The notes under the pieces are model-generated. The model saw nothing but the letters and a program-made list of their open reading frames with translations. It searched no databases and was not told where the DNA came from. DNA of 64,000 nucleotides from Acidimicrobiaceae bacterium (GTDB lineage: Bacteria; Actinomycetota; Acidimicrobiia; Acidimicrobiales; RAAP-2): positions 62,001 through 126,000 of the forward strand of contig PLON01000016.1 of NCBI GenBank assembly GCA_003142095.1, read 5' to 3'. The position numbers and the translations under genes were made by a program. Shown here one piece after another: positions 10,422-18,623 of this stretch. How positions within the stretch are numbered: position 1 is the first letter of the stretch; each line of letters starts with the position of its first letter.

Positions 10422-11966
10422 CTACGACGCCGTCGTGGCAGATTCGCCAAAGGCCGCTTCGAGGACGGCGTGCTGAGTCATCTCTTCGCCCGACAACTCC
10501 GCAACGAAGTGGCCATCTCGCATCACGACGACGCGGTGAGCCAGACCCAGTACTTCTTCCAGCTCTGAAGAAATGACGATGATCGCTAATCCGGCGGCGG
10601 CCTGTTCGACGAGCACGTCGTAGATCGTCCGCTTGGACCCGACGTCGACACCACGAGTGGGCTCGTCCGCAATCAAGACTCGCGGCTCGCACAGTGCCGT
10701 GCGAGCGAAAAGAACCTTTTGCTGGTTCCCCCCGGACAGCGAACTGACCGGAGTGCGAACGCTGGCCATCTTTACGCGCACTTGCTCGAGCGCGTCCGCG
10801 ACACGTGAGCGCTCGCTACCCGGCGACATGATCCCAAAATGACTGAGTGCGCCGAGCCTCGCGAGACTCACGTTTTCAGAAATTGGCCGGCCCATAAGCA
10901 GTCCTTGATCCTTGCGTGATTCGGGGATCATGGCGATCCCCTCGCGCAGCGACTGATGCGGTCGATGGTGTGTCACGTCGACCCCGCCCACCGAAATGCG
11001 TCCGCCCGTCACACGCGTGGCGCCGTAGAGCGCGTGGGCGAACTCGCTGCGCCCCGAACCGACGAGGCCCGCGATTCCTACAATCTCGCCCGCTCGAACG
11101 CTGAGCGACGCGCCACGCACTCCGGGAGCCACAAGATCGTCGACCTCGAGTATCACGGGCGCGTCGGTGGCGCTCAGTCGCTTATCGGGAAACGCTTGGC
11201 CGAGCGAACGGCCCAACATGCTCTCGATGAGGGAGCTTTCGGTTTCTTCGGCTGCAATCGCGTTTCGAACGAGTCGACCGTCGCGCAGAATGCTGACGGT
11301 GCCCGCGAGGTCCAATACTTCTGACAGAAAGTGAGAGATCAAAATCACCGTCGTGCCGCTCGCCGCGAGCGAACGAATCACGCCGTGCAGTGCGTAGACC
11401 TCGTGCATCGAGAGCGCGGCCGACGGCTCATCCATGATGATCGTTGAGGCGTCGCGCGACAAAGCTCGCATGATCTCGAGCTTCTGCTGGTCAGCCGTCG
11501 TGAGTGTTCCGGCCATCTGAGTCGCCGGAAGATGAAAACCAACTCGATCGGAGAGTTCCTCGTAGCGCTGTCGCATCACGCGCCGACGGACAAACCCCAA
11601 TTTCTTTGGCTCCGCACCGAGAAAGACGTTCTCCATCACGTTCAGATAGGGGACAATTGCGAGCTCTTGGGCGATCGTCACGATCCCGCGGTCCATGGCG
11701 TCGCGCGGAGAGCGAAAGGTCACCGACTCGCCACCCACGCGAACTTCGCCGCCGTCGGGACTGTAGACACCCGAGATGATTTTCCCTAACGTCGACTTGC
11801 CGGCGCCGTTCTCTCCAACGAGTGCGTGCACTTCGCCACGACGAATCGTGAGGGTCACGTTCGATAAGGCGGGTACCCCGCCAAAGCGCTTTGAGACGCC
11901 GACGACTTCCACGTCGCCGTTCGCCGCGCTTGGGCGGGGTACTACCTCATCTGAGGGGTCCGTCAC
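10422..11966 (-). CDS. Sugar-type ABC transporter ATP-binding protein (RbsA family, two NBDs)
   Basis: 514 aa containing two fused nucleotide-binding domains, as expected for CUT2 importers. Domain 1 has a Walker A 'GENGAGKST', a signature region degenerated to 'GTLTTADQQKLEI' and Walker B 'TIIMDEPSAAL'. Domain 2 has 'GLVGSGRSE' in place of Walker A and the standard 'LSGGNQQKVL' signature with 'VLIADEPTRGVDVG'. The asymmetry is normal for RbsA/MglA proteins. It lies between the binding-protein and permease genes on the minus strand. Confidence 0.94.
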   Translation of the reverse strand: MTDPSDEVVPRPSAANGDVEVVGVSKRFGGVPALSNVTLTIRRGEVHALVGENGAGKSTLGKIISGVYSPDGGEVRVGGESVTFRSPRDAMDRGIVTIAQELAIVPYLNVMENVFLGAEPKKLGFVRRRVMRQRYEELSDRVGFHLPATQMAGTLTTADQQKLEIMRALSRDASTIIMDEPSAALSMHEVYALHGVIRSLAASGTTVILISHFLSEVLDLAGTVSILRDGRLVRNAIAAEETESSLIESMLGRSLGQAFPDKRLSATDAPVILEVDDLVAPGVRGASLSVRAGEIVGIAGLVGSGRSEFAHALYGATRVTGGRISVGGVDVTHHRPHQSLREGIAMIPESRKDQGLLMGRPISENVSLARLGALSHFGIMSPGSERSRVADALEQVRVKMASVRTPVSSLSGGNQQKVLFARTALCEPRVLIADEPTRGVDVGSKRTIYDVLVEQAAAGLAIIVISSELEEVLGLAHRVVVMRDGHFVAELSGEEMTQHAVLEAAFGESATTAS

Positions 11967-12028
11967 GGGTTCACCGGGGCATCAATGATGTTGGGTGTGC
12001 CACGAAAACCCGTATTACCTTCTGGCCT

Positions 12029-13048
12029 CTAGGCCGTCCACTGGGGCGTGAACTGCTTGGCGTCGGACTTCGTGAGAAGACCGTGATCCGGCTCGGAGGC
12101 AACGGGGTCGAGGGCTCCGCTGTTCTTGCCCGTCTTGATGGCCTTAATCAACGCCGCAACACCGAGTTGACCTTCACTGGCGGGCGCTTGAGCGGTGTCG
12201 GAGAACCAGCCACCCGCTTCCACGCCTTGCTGAGCCTCGTAACTAGCGCCCCAACAAACGAGCAATACCTTGCCGGTGTTGTATTCGCTGATGCTGGTGA
12301 GGTAGTTCTGGGCCCCCACGCATCCCTGGTCCGCGGCGACAATCACGTTGATGTCCGGGTCGGCCGTTAGTTCCGTTGATACGGCGGTCTGGCCGTCGGG
12401 CACGTTGAAGTAGGTCTGGCCCGAGTCATTCACGACGGTACCGGCACTGCCCAGCGCCTTCGTAAAGGCGGAGTGCACGGCGTTGTCAACGGTTGAACCT
12501 TGAATGTTGTACAGGTAGCCGATGTTGCAGGTGGTGAACGTCTTGCACGCCAACGTTGCCTGCTGACCGAGCGACGTACCGATGGTGGTCGGAACGAACA
12601 CGACGTTCGCCGAAAGGCCCTTCACCTGCACCGCGCCCGTGGACGCACTCGCCCCGAGAATCTGGTCAATGTTCACAACCTTGATCTTCTTCTTGATGGC
12701 TTGCTTCACCAACGGAATCAGGTTCGTGTTCTCAATCGGCTGGGTGATGATGCCTTGGTAGCCACCACTGTCGATGACCGACTGCAGCTGCGTGTACTGC
12801 GCGGTCGGACTGTTGTTCGCGTCGAAGACCACCAGTTTCGCGCCGTCGGCGGCGGCAGTCGTCTGAGCGGCGGCCAGCATTGGTGCGTCGTAGGGATTGT
12901 TCACTGCGAACGACATGAATGCGATCTTGATGTGCTTCTTGGCTGCCGCCTGCGAAGGAGTCGAACTAGCGAAGGTCAGACCCAAAGACATCAGGGCCGC
13001 TGCGCATAGATACACTCCCGGCTTACGTAGCATTGCTTTTGTTACCAC
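12029..13048 (-). CDS. Sugar-type ABC transporter substrate-binding protein (RbsB/periplasmic-binding fold)
   Basis: Exported solute-binding protein. The GTG start at 13048 is chosen because GAGGGGG lies just upstream and it gives a normal signal peptide ('MLRKPGVYLCAAALMSLGL', cleavage near 'SQAAA'); the same frame is open up to 13216, but that part is Cys/Arg-rich and unlike a protein start. The mature part starts with 'KHIKIAFMSFAVNNPYDAPM' and shows the type I periplasmic-binding layout, as in ribose-binding proteins. Length is 339 aa. It leads the minus-strand operon behind a consensus-like promoter and a roughly 150-nt leader. The ligand is unknown. Confidence 0.9.
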   Translation of the reverse strand: MVTKAMLRKPGVYLCAAALMSLGLTFASSTPSQAAAKKHIKIAFMSFAVNNPYDAPMLAAAQTTAAADGAKLVVFDANNSPTAQYTQLQSVIDSGGYQGIITQPIENTNLIPLVKQAIKKKIKVVNIDQILGASASTGAVQVKGLSANVVFVPTTIGTSLGQQATLACKTFTTCNIGYLYNIQGSTVDNAVHSAFTKALGSAGTVVNDSGQTYFNVPDGQTAVSTELTADPDINVIVAADQGCVGAQNYLTSISEYNTGKVLLVCWGASYEAQQGVEAGGWFSDTAQAPASEGQLGVAALIKAIKTGKNSGALDPVASEPDHGLLTKSDAKQFTPQWTA

Positions 13049-13133
13049 TGGTTCCCCCTCTGTAAGACGCGCGCACTTTGCGCACGGCTCCCTTGCTCCC
13101 GATGAAATCCAGTGATCGACAACGCGTTGCGTT

Positions 13134-13151
13134 GACGCTCCTTCGAGCGTC
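13134..13151 (-). promoter_or_regulatory. Hairpin in the leader of the sugar-type ABC operon
   Basis: Perfect 7-bp stem GACGCTC/GAGCGTC with a 4-nt loop, about 50 nt after the predicted transcript start. It is followed by further short dyads (CAACG...CGTTG and GCGC...GCGC) before the ribosome-binding site at about 13055. I recognise no known riboswitch class. Confidence 0.4.
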
Positions 13152-13205
13152 TTTCGACCAAAGTCCCCCCACGAGTTCTGTTCACTCACTGCTTGGTGTT
13201 CTCTG

Positions 13206-13234
13206 AAACTACACATCAGCGCTTAACATGTCAA
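13206..13234 (-). promoter_or_regulatory. Sigma-70-like promoter of the sugar-type ABC operon
   Basis: On the minus strand, TTGACA (13234-13229), a 17-nt spacer and TAGTTT (13211-13206). The -35 is a perfect consensus and the -10 is weak. A short palindrome ACATTC-tt-GAATGT (13245-13258) lies just upstream and may be an operator. The gap 13217-13344 holds these elements and no gene. Confidence 0.6.
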
Positions 13235-13344
13235 GCCAGGTCACACATTCTTGAATGTTGCAAAGTGTGAATGCACAGCCAAGCGCTCCCGTTGGATGTT
13301 AAGTGCGCCGCGCGTTCAATGCTGGTCACCCGGTACTGAGCGTG

Positions 13345-14823
13345 TTACCCGTTCTGTTTCCAGGCGGAGTCGCCCGCGTCGTACGTGGTGTACGTATAGG
13401 GATTCTCTTTCAGTTTTCGCTCAGGAACTTCAGGATTCATTCCTTCGTGCCAGGCTTCGTCACCGAGTTGAGACTGTAAGTACGTGACGGTTGCCGCCAC
13501 CGTGTCTCTCGCCTTTGCGAGATCGGCGTCGACCAGAGAATGCTCGTGTTTCACCACGCGACCGTCGATGACGACCGTGTGGACTTCGCCTCGCCCGGTC
13601 TGGAATACCACGTGACCATATGGATTGAGCAACGGGAACATCGTGGGCGAGTTGTCGTTCTTTATGAGCACAACGTCCGCGCGCTTCCCCGGCTCCAAAC
13701 TCCCGATCTTGCTATCGAGTCCGAGCGCCTTACTGCCACCACGAGTTGTCCAGTTGACAACCTCTTCGCAGCGCAACTGAAGATGCGTGACCGTTTCAGC
13801 TTTGCTTTGAGCTTCGAAGTGCTCGCGGACACGATCGGCGCCGACAGTGGCGCGCATCGCGGCGAAGAGGTCGGCGCTGAACCAGACTCCGGTATCCATC
13901 GACATCGAGACGGGAATGTCGAACTGACGCAGTTTCCACGACGACGGATATCCCTGTCCCGCGCTCTGCTCGCTCTCGGTCGAGACCGACGCCGATCCAC
14001 CAGTGGCGGCGATGCGGTGATAGGAGTCGTCGGATAAGGACGATGCGTGCACGTAGATGGTTTCGGGCGTCATAAAGCCGTTCTCGTACATGAGCCGGAT
14101 ACTGTCGTCACCGGTAGCGCCCCACACACCCGCGTGCGTGGTCACGGGAGCTCCGAGTTCTCGCGCCACTTCGAAGGCGGCGCGTTCGGGAAACTCGGGA
14201 TCTCCCGTGACGTCAAAGGCCATCTGAAATCCGAGCATGTCCCCACGGCCGTCAATGCGGCGTTTATGAAACGCGCGAAACTCGGGCGACGCCGACCAGT
14301 CCCAGGGACCCGCTTGGATATTGCCGTACGCGAGCACAAAGCGTCCGGGTACCGCCTCGAGAGCGTCGACGGCGGCGTCCGCGTGGTCGACCGTCTGTAG
14401 GCCGTGCGACCAGTCGACCGTCGTGGTCACGCCCGCGTCAATTGCCTCGAGGGCGGACGCGAGGTTGCCCGCGTAGATGTCTTCCGGGCGAAAGACTTTT
14501 CCGTGTTGGAGGTAGTACCAGACGAAGTACTGAGACAGCGACCAGTCGGCGCCGTACGCGCGCATTGCGGTTTGCCACATATGGCGATGCGTGTCGATCA
14601 AGCCCGGCATGACGATGCCACCACGCGCATCGATTTCGAGCGCGTCGGCAGGCGCCTCTAATTTTTGTCCGACCGCTTGAATGAGGCCGTCGACCACCAG
14701 CACATCGGCGTCGCTCAATACGTCGCCCGCGTCGTTCATGGTCAACACCAAGCCATTTCGAAATACGAGGGGTCGCCCATTTTCGAGAGATTCTCCCGTT
14801 GAGCTACGTGGACTTTCGTGCAT
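13345..14823 (-). CDS. Amidohydrolase-superfamily protein (ATZ/TRZ, cytosine-deaminase-like)
   Basis: 492 aa with a metal-dependent TIM-barrel hydrolase layout. The HxH ligand pair (H79, H81) is in 'GLIDTHRHMWQ'; further ligands are visible in 'APVTTHAGVWG', 'TIYVHASSLSD' and the Asp of 'SMSMDTGVWFS'. The C-terminal small domain has 'IGSLEPGKRADVVLI'. This places it with S-adenosylhomocysteine deaminase, atrazine chlorohydrolase and guanine deaminase-like enzymes that hydrolyse C-N or C-Cl bonds on heterocycles or amides. It has its own promoter and lies about 300 nt upstream of the ABC operon in the same direction. Proximity to the M24 hydrolase and bicupin suggests catabolism of a nitrogen-containing compound; the substrate is unknown. 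Confidence 0.85.
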   Translation of the reverse strand: MHESPRSSTGESLENGRPLVFRNGLVLTMNDAGDVLSDADVLVVDGLIQAVGQKLEAPADALEIDARGGIVMPGLIDTHRHMWQTAMRAYGADWSLSQYFVWYYLQHGKVFRPEDIYAGNLASALEAIDAGVTTTVDWSHGLQTVDHADAAVDALEAVPGRFVLAYGNIQAGPWDWSASPEFRAFHKRRIDGRGDMLGFQMAFDVTGDPEFPERAAFEVARELGAPVTTHAGVWGATGDDSIRLMYENGFMTPETIYVHASSLSDDSYHRIAATGGSASVSTESEQSAGQGYPSSWKLRQFDIPVSMSMDTGVWFSADLFAAMRATVGADRVREHFEAQSKAETVTHLQLRCEEVVNWTTRGGSKALGLDSKIGSLEPGKRADVVLIKNDNSPTMFPLLNPYGHVVFQTGRGEVHTVVIDGRVVKHEHSLVDADLAKARDTVAATVTYLQSQLGDEAWHEGMNPEVPERKLKENPYTYTTYDAGDSAWKQNG

Positions 14824-14862
14824 ATTTCCCCCTGAAAAACGGAACTGTTAAGTGTTCAGCGG

Positions 14863-14890
14863 ATTGTAACATCACACTGAATCTGTCCAA
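14863..14890 (-). promoter_or_regulatory. Candidate promoter of the amidohydrolase gene
   Basis: Minus strand: TTGGAC (14890-14885), 16-nt spacer, TACAAT (14868-14863; 5 of 6 to consensus), with the ATG about 40 nt downstream after a GGGGG ribosome-binding site. The remaining divergent space, 14891-15108, contains a TGTTC...GAACA dyad at 15070-15088 ahead of the plus-strand SDR gene and nothing gene-like. Confidence 0.45.
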
Positions 14891-15108
14891 AGACGCTTCA
14901 CGTTGATCGGCTAAGAGTGCCTTTAGCGGAGGGTTCGTATTCCCGAATTTTGAACTCCATCCGAACTTCAAGTGGAATTTCACGCTTCGCGGCTCGTGAT
15001 GGCCAGTAGTTTCCATGACAGAGTGGATCATTGTTGGGCCTCAGTCGCAACAGTTCTCGAGATGAGGTATGTTCGACAATGCTGAACAATATGAGCTAGG
15101 GAGAAGCG

Positions 15109-15816
15109 ATGTCGACGGAACAAGGGACGGGCCAGCGGACGGCGGTAGTACTCGGAGGTACGTCCGGTATTGGCAAAGAAATAGCCAAAGCGCTCGCTCA
15201 GCGTGGCCCCGTGTATCTCACGGGCCGAACAATTGAAACTGCCAAAGCGACCGCGGAGGAGATCGGTAACGGCACATGGCCGCTCGCGCTTGATCTTGCC
15301 GAGCCGGAGTCCATTGCCAACGCGCTCGCCAGCGTCGATCGGGTCGATGACCTCGTCATCTCGGCAATCGAGCGCGACGCGAACAGCGTCGCCAACTACG
15401 ATCTGCGCGCCGCCATCCGCCTCGTCACACTCAAGCTCGTGGGATATACGGAGACGATTCACGCGCTGCACGATCGATTCACGCCCACAACCTCGATCGT
15501 CCTCTTCGGAGGGCTCGCCATGGAGCGTCCCTACCCTGGTTCGACGACGGTCTCCACCGTGAACGGGGGCGTCACCGGCCTCGTGCACACTCTCGCGAGT
15601 GAGCTGGCTCCGCTACGTGTTAACGCGGTGCACCCCGGCATCGTCGGAGATAGTCCCTACTGGGAAAACAAAGACAACAGCCACATAATCGCCCGCACCC
15701 CACTTGGACGCCTTGTCACAATGGACGAAATCACCGATTCCGTACTCTTCTTGCTCGATAACACCGGCGTGAATGGCGTCAACCTGTTCATGGACGGTGG
15801 ATGGATTCTCAAATGA
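15109..15816 (+). CDS. SDR-family protein lacking the usual catalytic Tyr/Lys
   Basis: 235-aa Rossmann-fold protein of the short-chain dehydrogenase/reductase superfamily. The N-terminal nucleotide-binding 'GGTSGIGKEIAKAL' (16-29) is intact and the end 'NGVNLFMDGGWIL' is standard. The canonical YxxxK site is replaced by 'VSTVNGGVTGLV' (about 148-159), and the Ser of the tetrad is missing at 'VLFGGLAM'. A clade of SDRs with Asn-Gly at this site exists, so the loss is probably ancestral rather than recent decay. AGGGAGAAG precedes the ATG. It is followed 54 nt later by the bicupin. It could bind cofactor without classical chemistry. Confidence 0.78.
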   Translation: MSTEQGTGQRTAVVLGGTSGIGKEIAKALAQRGPVYLTGRTIETAKATAEEIGNGTWPLALDLAEPESIANALASVDRVDDLVISAIERDANSVANYDLRAAIRLVTLKLVGYTETIHALHDRFTPTTSIVLFGGLAMERPYPGSTTVSTVNGGVTGLVHTLASELAPLRVNAVHPGIVGDSPYWENKDNSHIIARTPLGRLVTMDEITDSVLFLLDNTGVNGVNLFMDGGWILK

Positions 15817-15870
15817 TGCTCACGCCAGTAATTGAAGTGGACCGTCTGGCCCCCCGGATCGAGAGGACTC

Positions 15871-16776
15871 ATGTACTACCTCACTAAGATCGACGACCGT
15901 CTCGCGACGACTCCGGACAACTACACCGACGGATCCGTTGGTTACTCTCGTCAACCGCTCATCGATCGTTCTACGGGCTCGCCGCACATGGGTGTCTCCA
16001 TTGCGCACTTGGCAGCAGACGGACACATCGAGCCTGTCGTGCACTCCTTTGAAGTGAGCCTGTTTGTCTTTTCTGGAGAAATTGCTCTGACCATGCTCGG
16101 CTCGACGACGCTGTTGACTCGCGACCACTGTGCCGTGATTCCAATTGGCACCACGTACACAATTCGTGCGGTCGGTGCGTCGGCGTCATGGCTATTTGTG
16201 AGTGCACCCTCCGAAATCAATGACGGTAGGCGCCAGGACACGTTCTTCACCAACGAAAAGATGGAAGAGTTCGAAGCCGCCGAACCTGATGTTCGCGACC
16301 CGCGTAACCATCACGCGGTGCGATTCGACTCGGCGTCCATGGATTTGAAAGCCCTCGCCGGAGGCGCCGACGTCAATGCCCCCAGTACCTCGCCGAGCAT
16401 GGCAACGGCGCTGCTCGCCTATAGCGGTATTGGTGTGCGCATGCTCATCGATCAGATGGTCGGCGCTCAACTTCACTCCATGTTCGTGGTGGACTACCAG
16501 CCCACGGCCATCGCTCACCCGCACGATCATCCTTTCGAGGAGGCGTACGTATTTATTGAAGGTGAAGTGCACGCGCTCGTTGATGGCGAGTTGCTGGTCC
16601 TGCACGCGGGAGACGTCCTGTGGGCGGGCGTCGGCACCGACCACGGTTTCGAGAATCGCAGTACGGGACTCGTACGGTGGATCGAGATGCAAGCGCCTCA
16701 ACCTCCCGCGCAACACTCGTATCGCTTCAGCCGCGAGTGGGAGCACTTGGCTCAGAAGCTCTACGGGGCACAGTAG
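15871..16776 (+). CDS. Bicupin protein (ureidoglycine aminohydrolase-like fold)
   Basis: 301 aa from the ATG at 15871, chosen for the GAGAGGA just upstream; the frame is open to 15832 without a good site. Two cupin barrels are visible. The N-terminal one ('SFEVSLFVFSGEIALTM...LLTRDHCAVIP') lacks the His cluster. The C-terminal one has a full metal motif 'HPHDHPFEEAYVFIEGEV' followed by 'LHAGDVLWAG'. The layout of one degenerate and one metal-binding cupin resembles (S)-ureidoglycine aminohydrolase, but I see no other purine-degradation gene. It is probably an enzyme of the surrounding catabolic locus. Confidence 0.75.
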   Translation: MYYLTKIDDRLATTPDNYTDGSVGYSRQPLIDRSTGSPHMGVSIAHLAADGHIEPVVHSFEVSLFVFSGEIALTMLGSTTLLTRDHCAVIPIGTTYTIRAVGASASWLFVSAPSEINDGRRQDTFFTNEKMEEFEAAEPDVRDPRNHHAVRFDSASMDLKALAGGADVNAPSTSPSMATALLAYSGIGVRMLIDQMVGAQLHSMFVVDYQPTAIAHPHDHPFEEAYVFIEGEVHALVDGELLVLHAGDVLWAGVGTDHGFENRSTGLVRWIEMQAPQPPAQHSYRFSREWEHLAQKLYGAQ

Positions 16777-16838
16777 ATTTCGAGTACGACACACGTGCGT
16801 AACTCGATGTCGATCCCGGCCGCCTGTTCGTTCGTGAG

Positions 16839-17657
16839 ATGGGAGCGGCGGCCATGACCGTCAGTAGACGAGCAGCGGAAACACCGGCTGTACGTCAACC
16901 CCCGACTAAGTCTCTGCACACCGAAGCCGGTGCTGGGGTGCAACAGTCAAAACCTCCGCGCGAGGTCGACGAGGCCCGGGCTTCGGACGCACTCGGACCT
17001 CGCCTCCGCGAACGCCGCGAGGCAATGGGCGTCTCGCTCCGCCAGTTTGCGCGAGACCTCAACGTCTCGGCGTCATTTATTTCGCAACTGGAGACGGGCA
17101 AAACTCAACCTTCAGTCGCCACGCTCTACGCCATCTGCACCGCGCTTAACTTGACCATCGACGATGTCTTCGACGAGTTCAACGAGGAGCCGGAACTCGA
17201 CAACGACATGTCCGACGCTTTGCCCGCGGTTGATCGCGACGCGCGAGCCCGTAACGCTTCCCCCACTGTCGCGGAACAAGTTGCGGAGAGAGCAACGCGC
17301 TCTCACCAGTCGCCCGTCGTCTCACCCACCCAACGTCGTCGCATCACGCTCGACTCGGGTGTGACCTGGGAACGGCTCTCGTCATCCACCAACGCGAACT
17401 TCGACTTCGTCTTCGTGCGCTACGACGTAGGAGGAAGTTCGAACACCGATGGTCGACTCATCCGTCACCTGGGTACCGAATGCGGGTACGTCCTTCGCGG
17501 CGTTCTTGAGGTCACTCTCGGGTTCGAAAAGTTCATCATGAGGGCCGGTGACACAATTTCGTACGACTCGAGTACGCCGCACCGGCTCGCAAACGTTGGT
17601 GATGAGCCGGTTGAAGCGATCTGGTTTGACGAAGGTGGACACAATCGCCAGTCGTGA
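16839..17657 (+). CDS. XRE-family regulator with C-terminal cupin sensor (copy 1)
   Basis: 272 aa. After a poorly conserved 50-residue leader comes an XRE helix-turn-helix at about 55-110 ('LRERREAMGVSLRQFARDLN', 'SASFISQLETGKTQPSV'), a linker of about 70 residues and a cupin_2 domain at about 185-270 ('LIRHLGTECGYVLRGVLEVT', 'GDTISYDSSTPHRLAN'). Such proteins sense a small molecule in the cupin and control neighbouring catabolic genes. A paralogue follows 53 nt downstream. A second start at 16854 has GGGAG at a better spacing and is equally possible. It presumably regulates the bicupin/SDR genes or the divergent amidohydrolase and ABC operon. Confidence 0.85.
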   Translation: MGAAAMTVSRRAAETPAVRQPPTKSLHTEAGAGVQQSKPPREVDEARASDALGPRLRERREAMGVSLRQFARDLNVSASFISQLETGKTQPSVATLYAICTALNLTIDDVFDEFNEEPELDNDMSDALPAVDRDARARNASPTVAEQVAERATRSHQSPVVSPTQRRRITLDSGVTWERLSSSTNANFDFVFVRYDVGGSSNTDGRLIRHLGTECGYVLRGVLEVTLGFEKFIMRAGDTISYDSSTPHRLANVGDEPVEAIWFDEGGHNRQS

Positions 17658-17710
17658 CTCAGGAGACTGACGCACGCGGACTGTTAAGATTCATTGCACA
17701 TCAAACGTGA

Positions 17711-18388
17711 ATGGATGACCAGGTGGCGAATCTGAGTTCCCTTGCTGAAAGCCGAGACGAATCGTTACCGCCCAGCCTGGGAGCCAAAATTAGACTCGCT
17801 CGGGCCGCTCGTGGATATGGTGTACGCGAATTGGCTCGTCGCCTCGAATGTTCACCGAGTTTGATTTCTCAGATCGAGCGTGACAAGGCCAATCCTTCAG
17901 TGAACACGCTCTATTTGATCGCCAATGAGCTCGGCATCACCATCGATTCCATGTTCGGCACGAACGAAGAGGACGCGACCGCCGACAACAACGTCGTAAC
18001 TCCGCCGCAACGAACATCGATTAGCCCAGCCGCGGAGCCGTCCGCAGTTCAACACAGAAGTTCTCGAATGGCCATCAACCTCGACCACGGCGTTCGCTGG
18101 GAACTCTTGACCCCTAGCCCCGAGCACAACAATGAATTCATGGAGGTCACCTATCCCACGGGTTCAAGTTCGTCCGGAAGCGACGAGTTCGTGCGACACA
18201 GTGGCCGCGAATACGCCGTCATCCTCGAAGGAACCTTGCGCGCGCGCATCGGCGTCGAAGAGTTCGCGCTGGAAACCGGCGACTCGTTGAGCTTCGATCC
18301 GACGACGCCTCATCGTTTTTGGAATGACGATACCGAAACAGTGCGCGCCATTTGGTTCGTCCAGGATCGCTGGACACCCGGCGAGTAA
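17711..18388 (+). CDS. XRE-family regulator with C-terminal cupin sensor (copy 2)
   Basis: 225-aa paralogue of the preceding gene with a shorter leader. The HTH is at about 24-78 ('IRLARAARGYGVRELARRLE', 'CSPSLISQIERDKANPSV') and the cupin_2 domain at about 140-220 ('FVRHSGREYAVILEGTLRAR', 'GDSLSFDPTTPHRFWN'). The conserved 'INLDHGVRWELLTPSPEHNN' parallels 'ITLDSGVTWERLSSSTNANF' of copy 1. Two tandem paralogues imply duplication with possible split in ligand or target. An inverted repeat CGTTCT...AGAACG (18401-18422) just past its stop could be an operator or weak terminator. Confidence 0.86.
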   Translation: MDDQVANLSSLAESRDESLPPSLGAKIRLARAARGYGVRELARRLECSPSLISQIERDKANPSVNTLYLIANELGITIDSMFGTNEEDATADNNVVTPPQRTSISPAAEPSAVQHRSSRMAINLDHGVRWELLTPSPEHNNEFMEVTYPTGSSSSGSDEFVRHSGREYAVILEGTLRARIGVEEFALETGDSLSFDPTTPHRFWNDDTETVRAIWFVQDRWTPGE

Positions 18389-18463
18389 TCGAGCGCGACC
18401 CGTTCTTCGTAAGATGAGAACGAAATTCGGCGAACTGCCACCTCACGATGAGGAGCATCGATC

Positions 18464-18607
18464 ATGAACGTCTCGCAAAATCCGACTTCCGTGGCCGGGC
18501 CGCCCGTGGCCCAACCGGTACTCACTCCCCAAGCCGTCAGCGCCATCATCCTGGTCTTTACTATCGATCCAGACGGAGAGCGCGTGGTTCAGAGATCGCG
18601 TATATAG
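18464..18607 (+). CDS. Small 47-aa protein of unknown function
   Basis: A short reading frame with GATGAGGAG about 8 nt upstream of the ATG. The product starts MNVSQNPTSVAG, has a Pro/Val/Ala-rich middle with a short hydrophobic run 'AVSAIILVFTI', and ends in a charged 'DPDGERVVQRSRI'. Third codon positions are mostly G/C as in its neighbours, which supports coding. It ends 16 nt before the convergent 3-hydroxybutyrate dehydrogenase gene and follows the XRE-cupin regulator by 75 nt. I do not recognise the family; it may be chance. Confidence 0.45.
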   Translation: MNVSQNPTSVAGPPVAQPVLTPQAVSAIILVFTIDPDGERVVQRSRI

Positions 18608-18623
18608 GTGTCTTCGCGAACCG

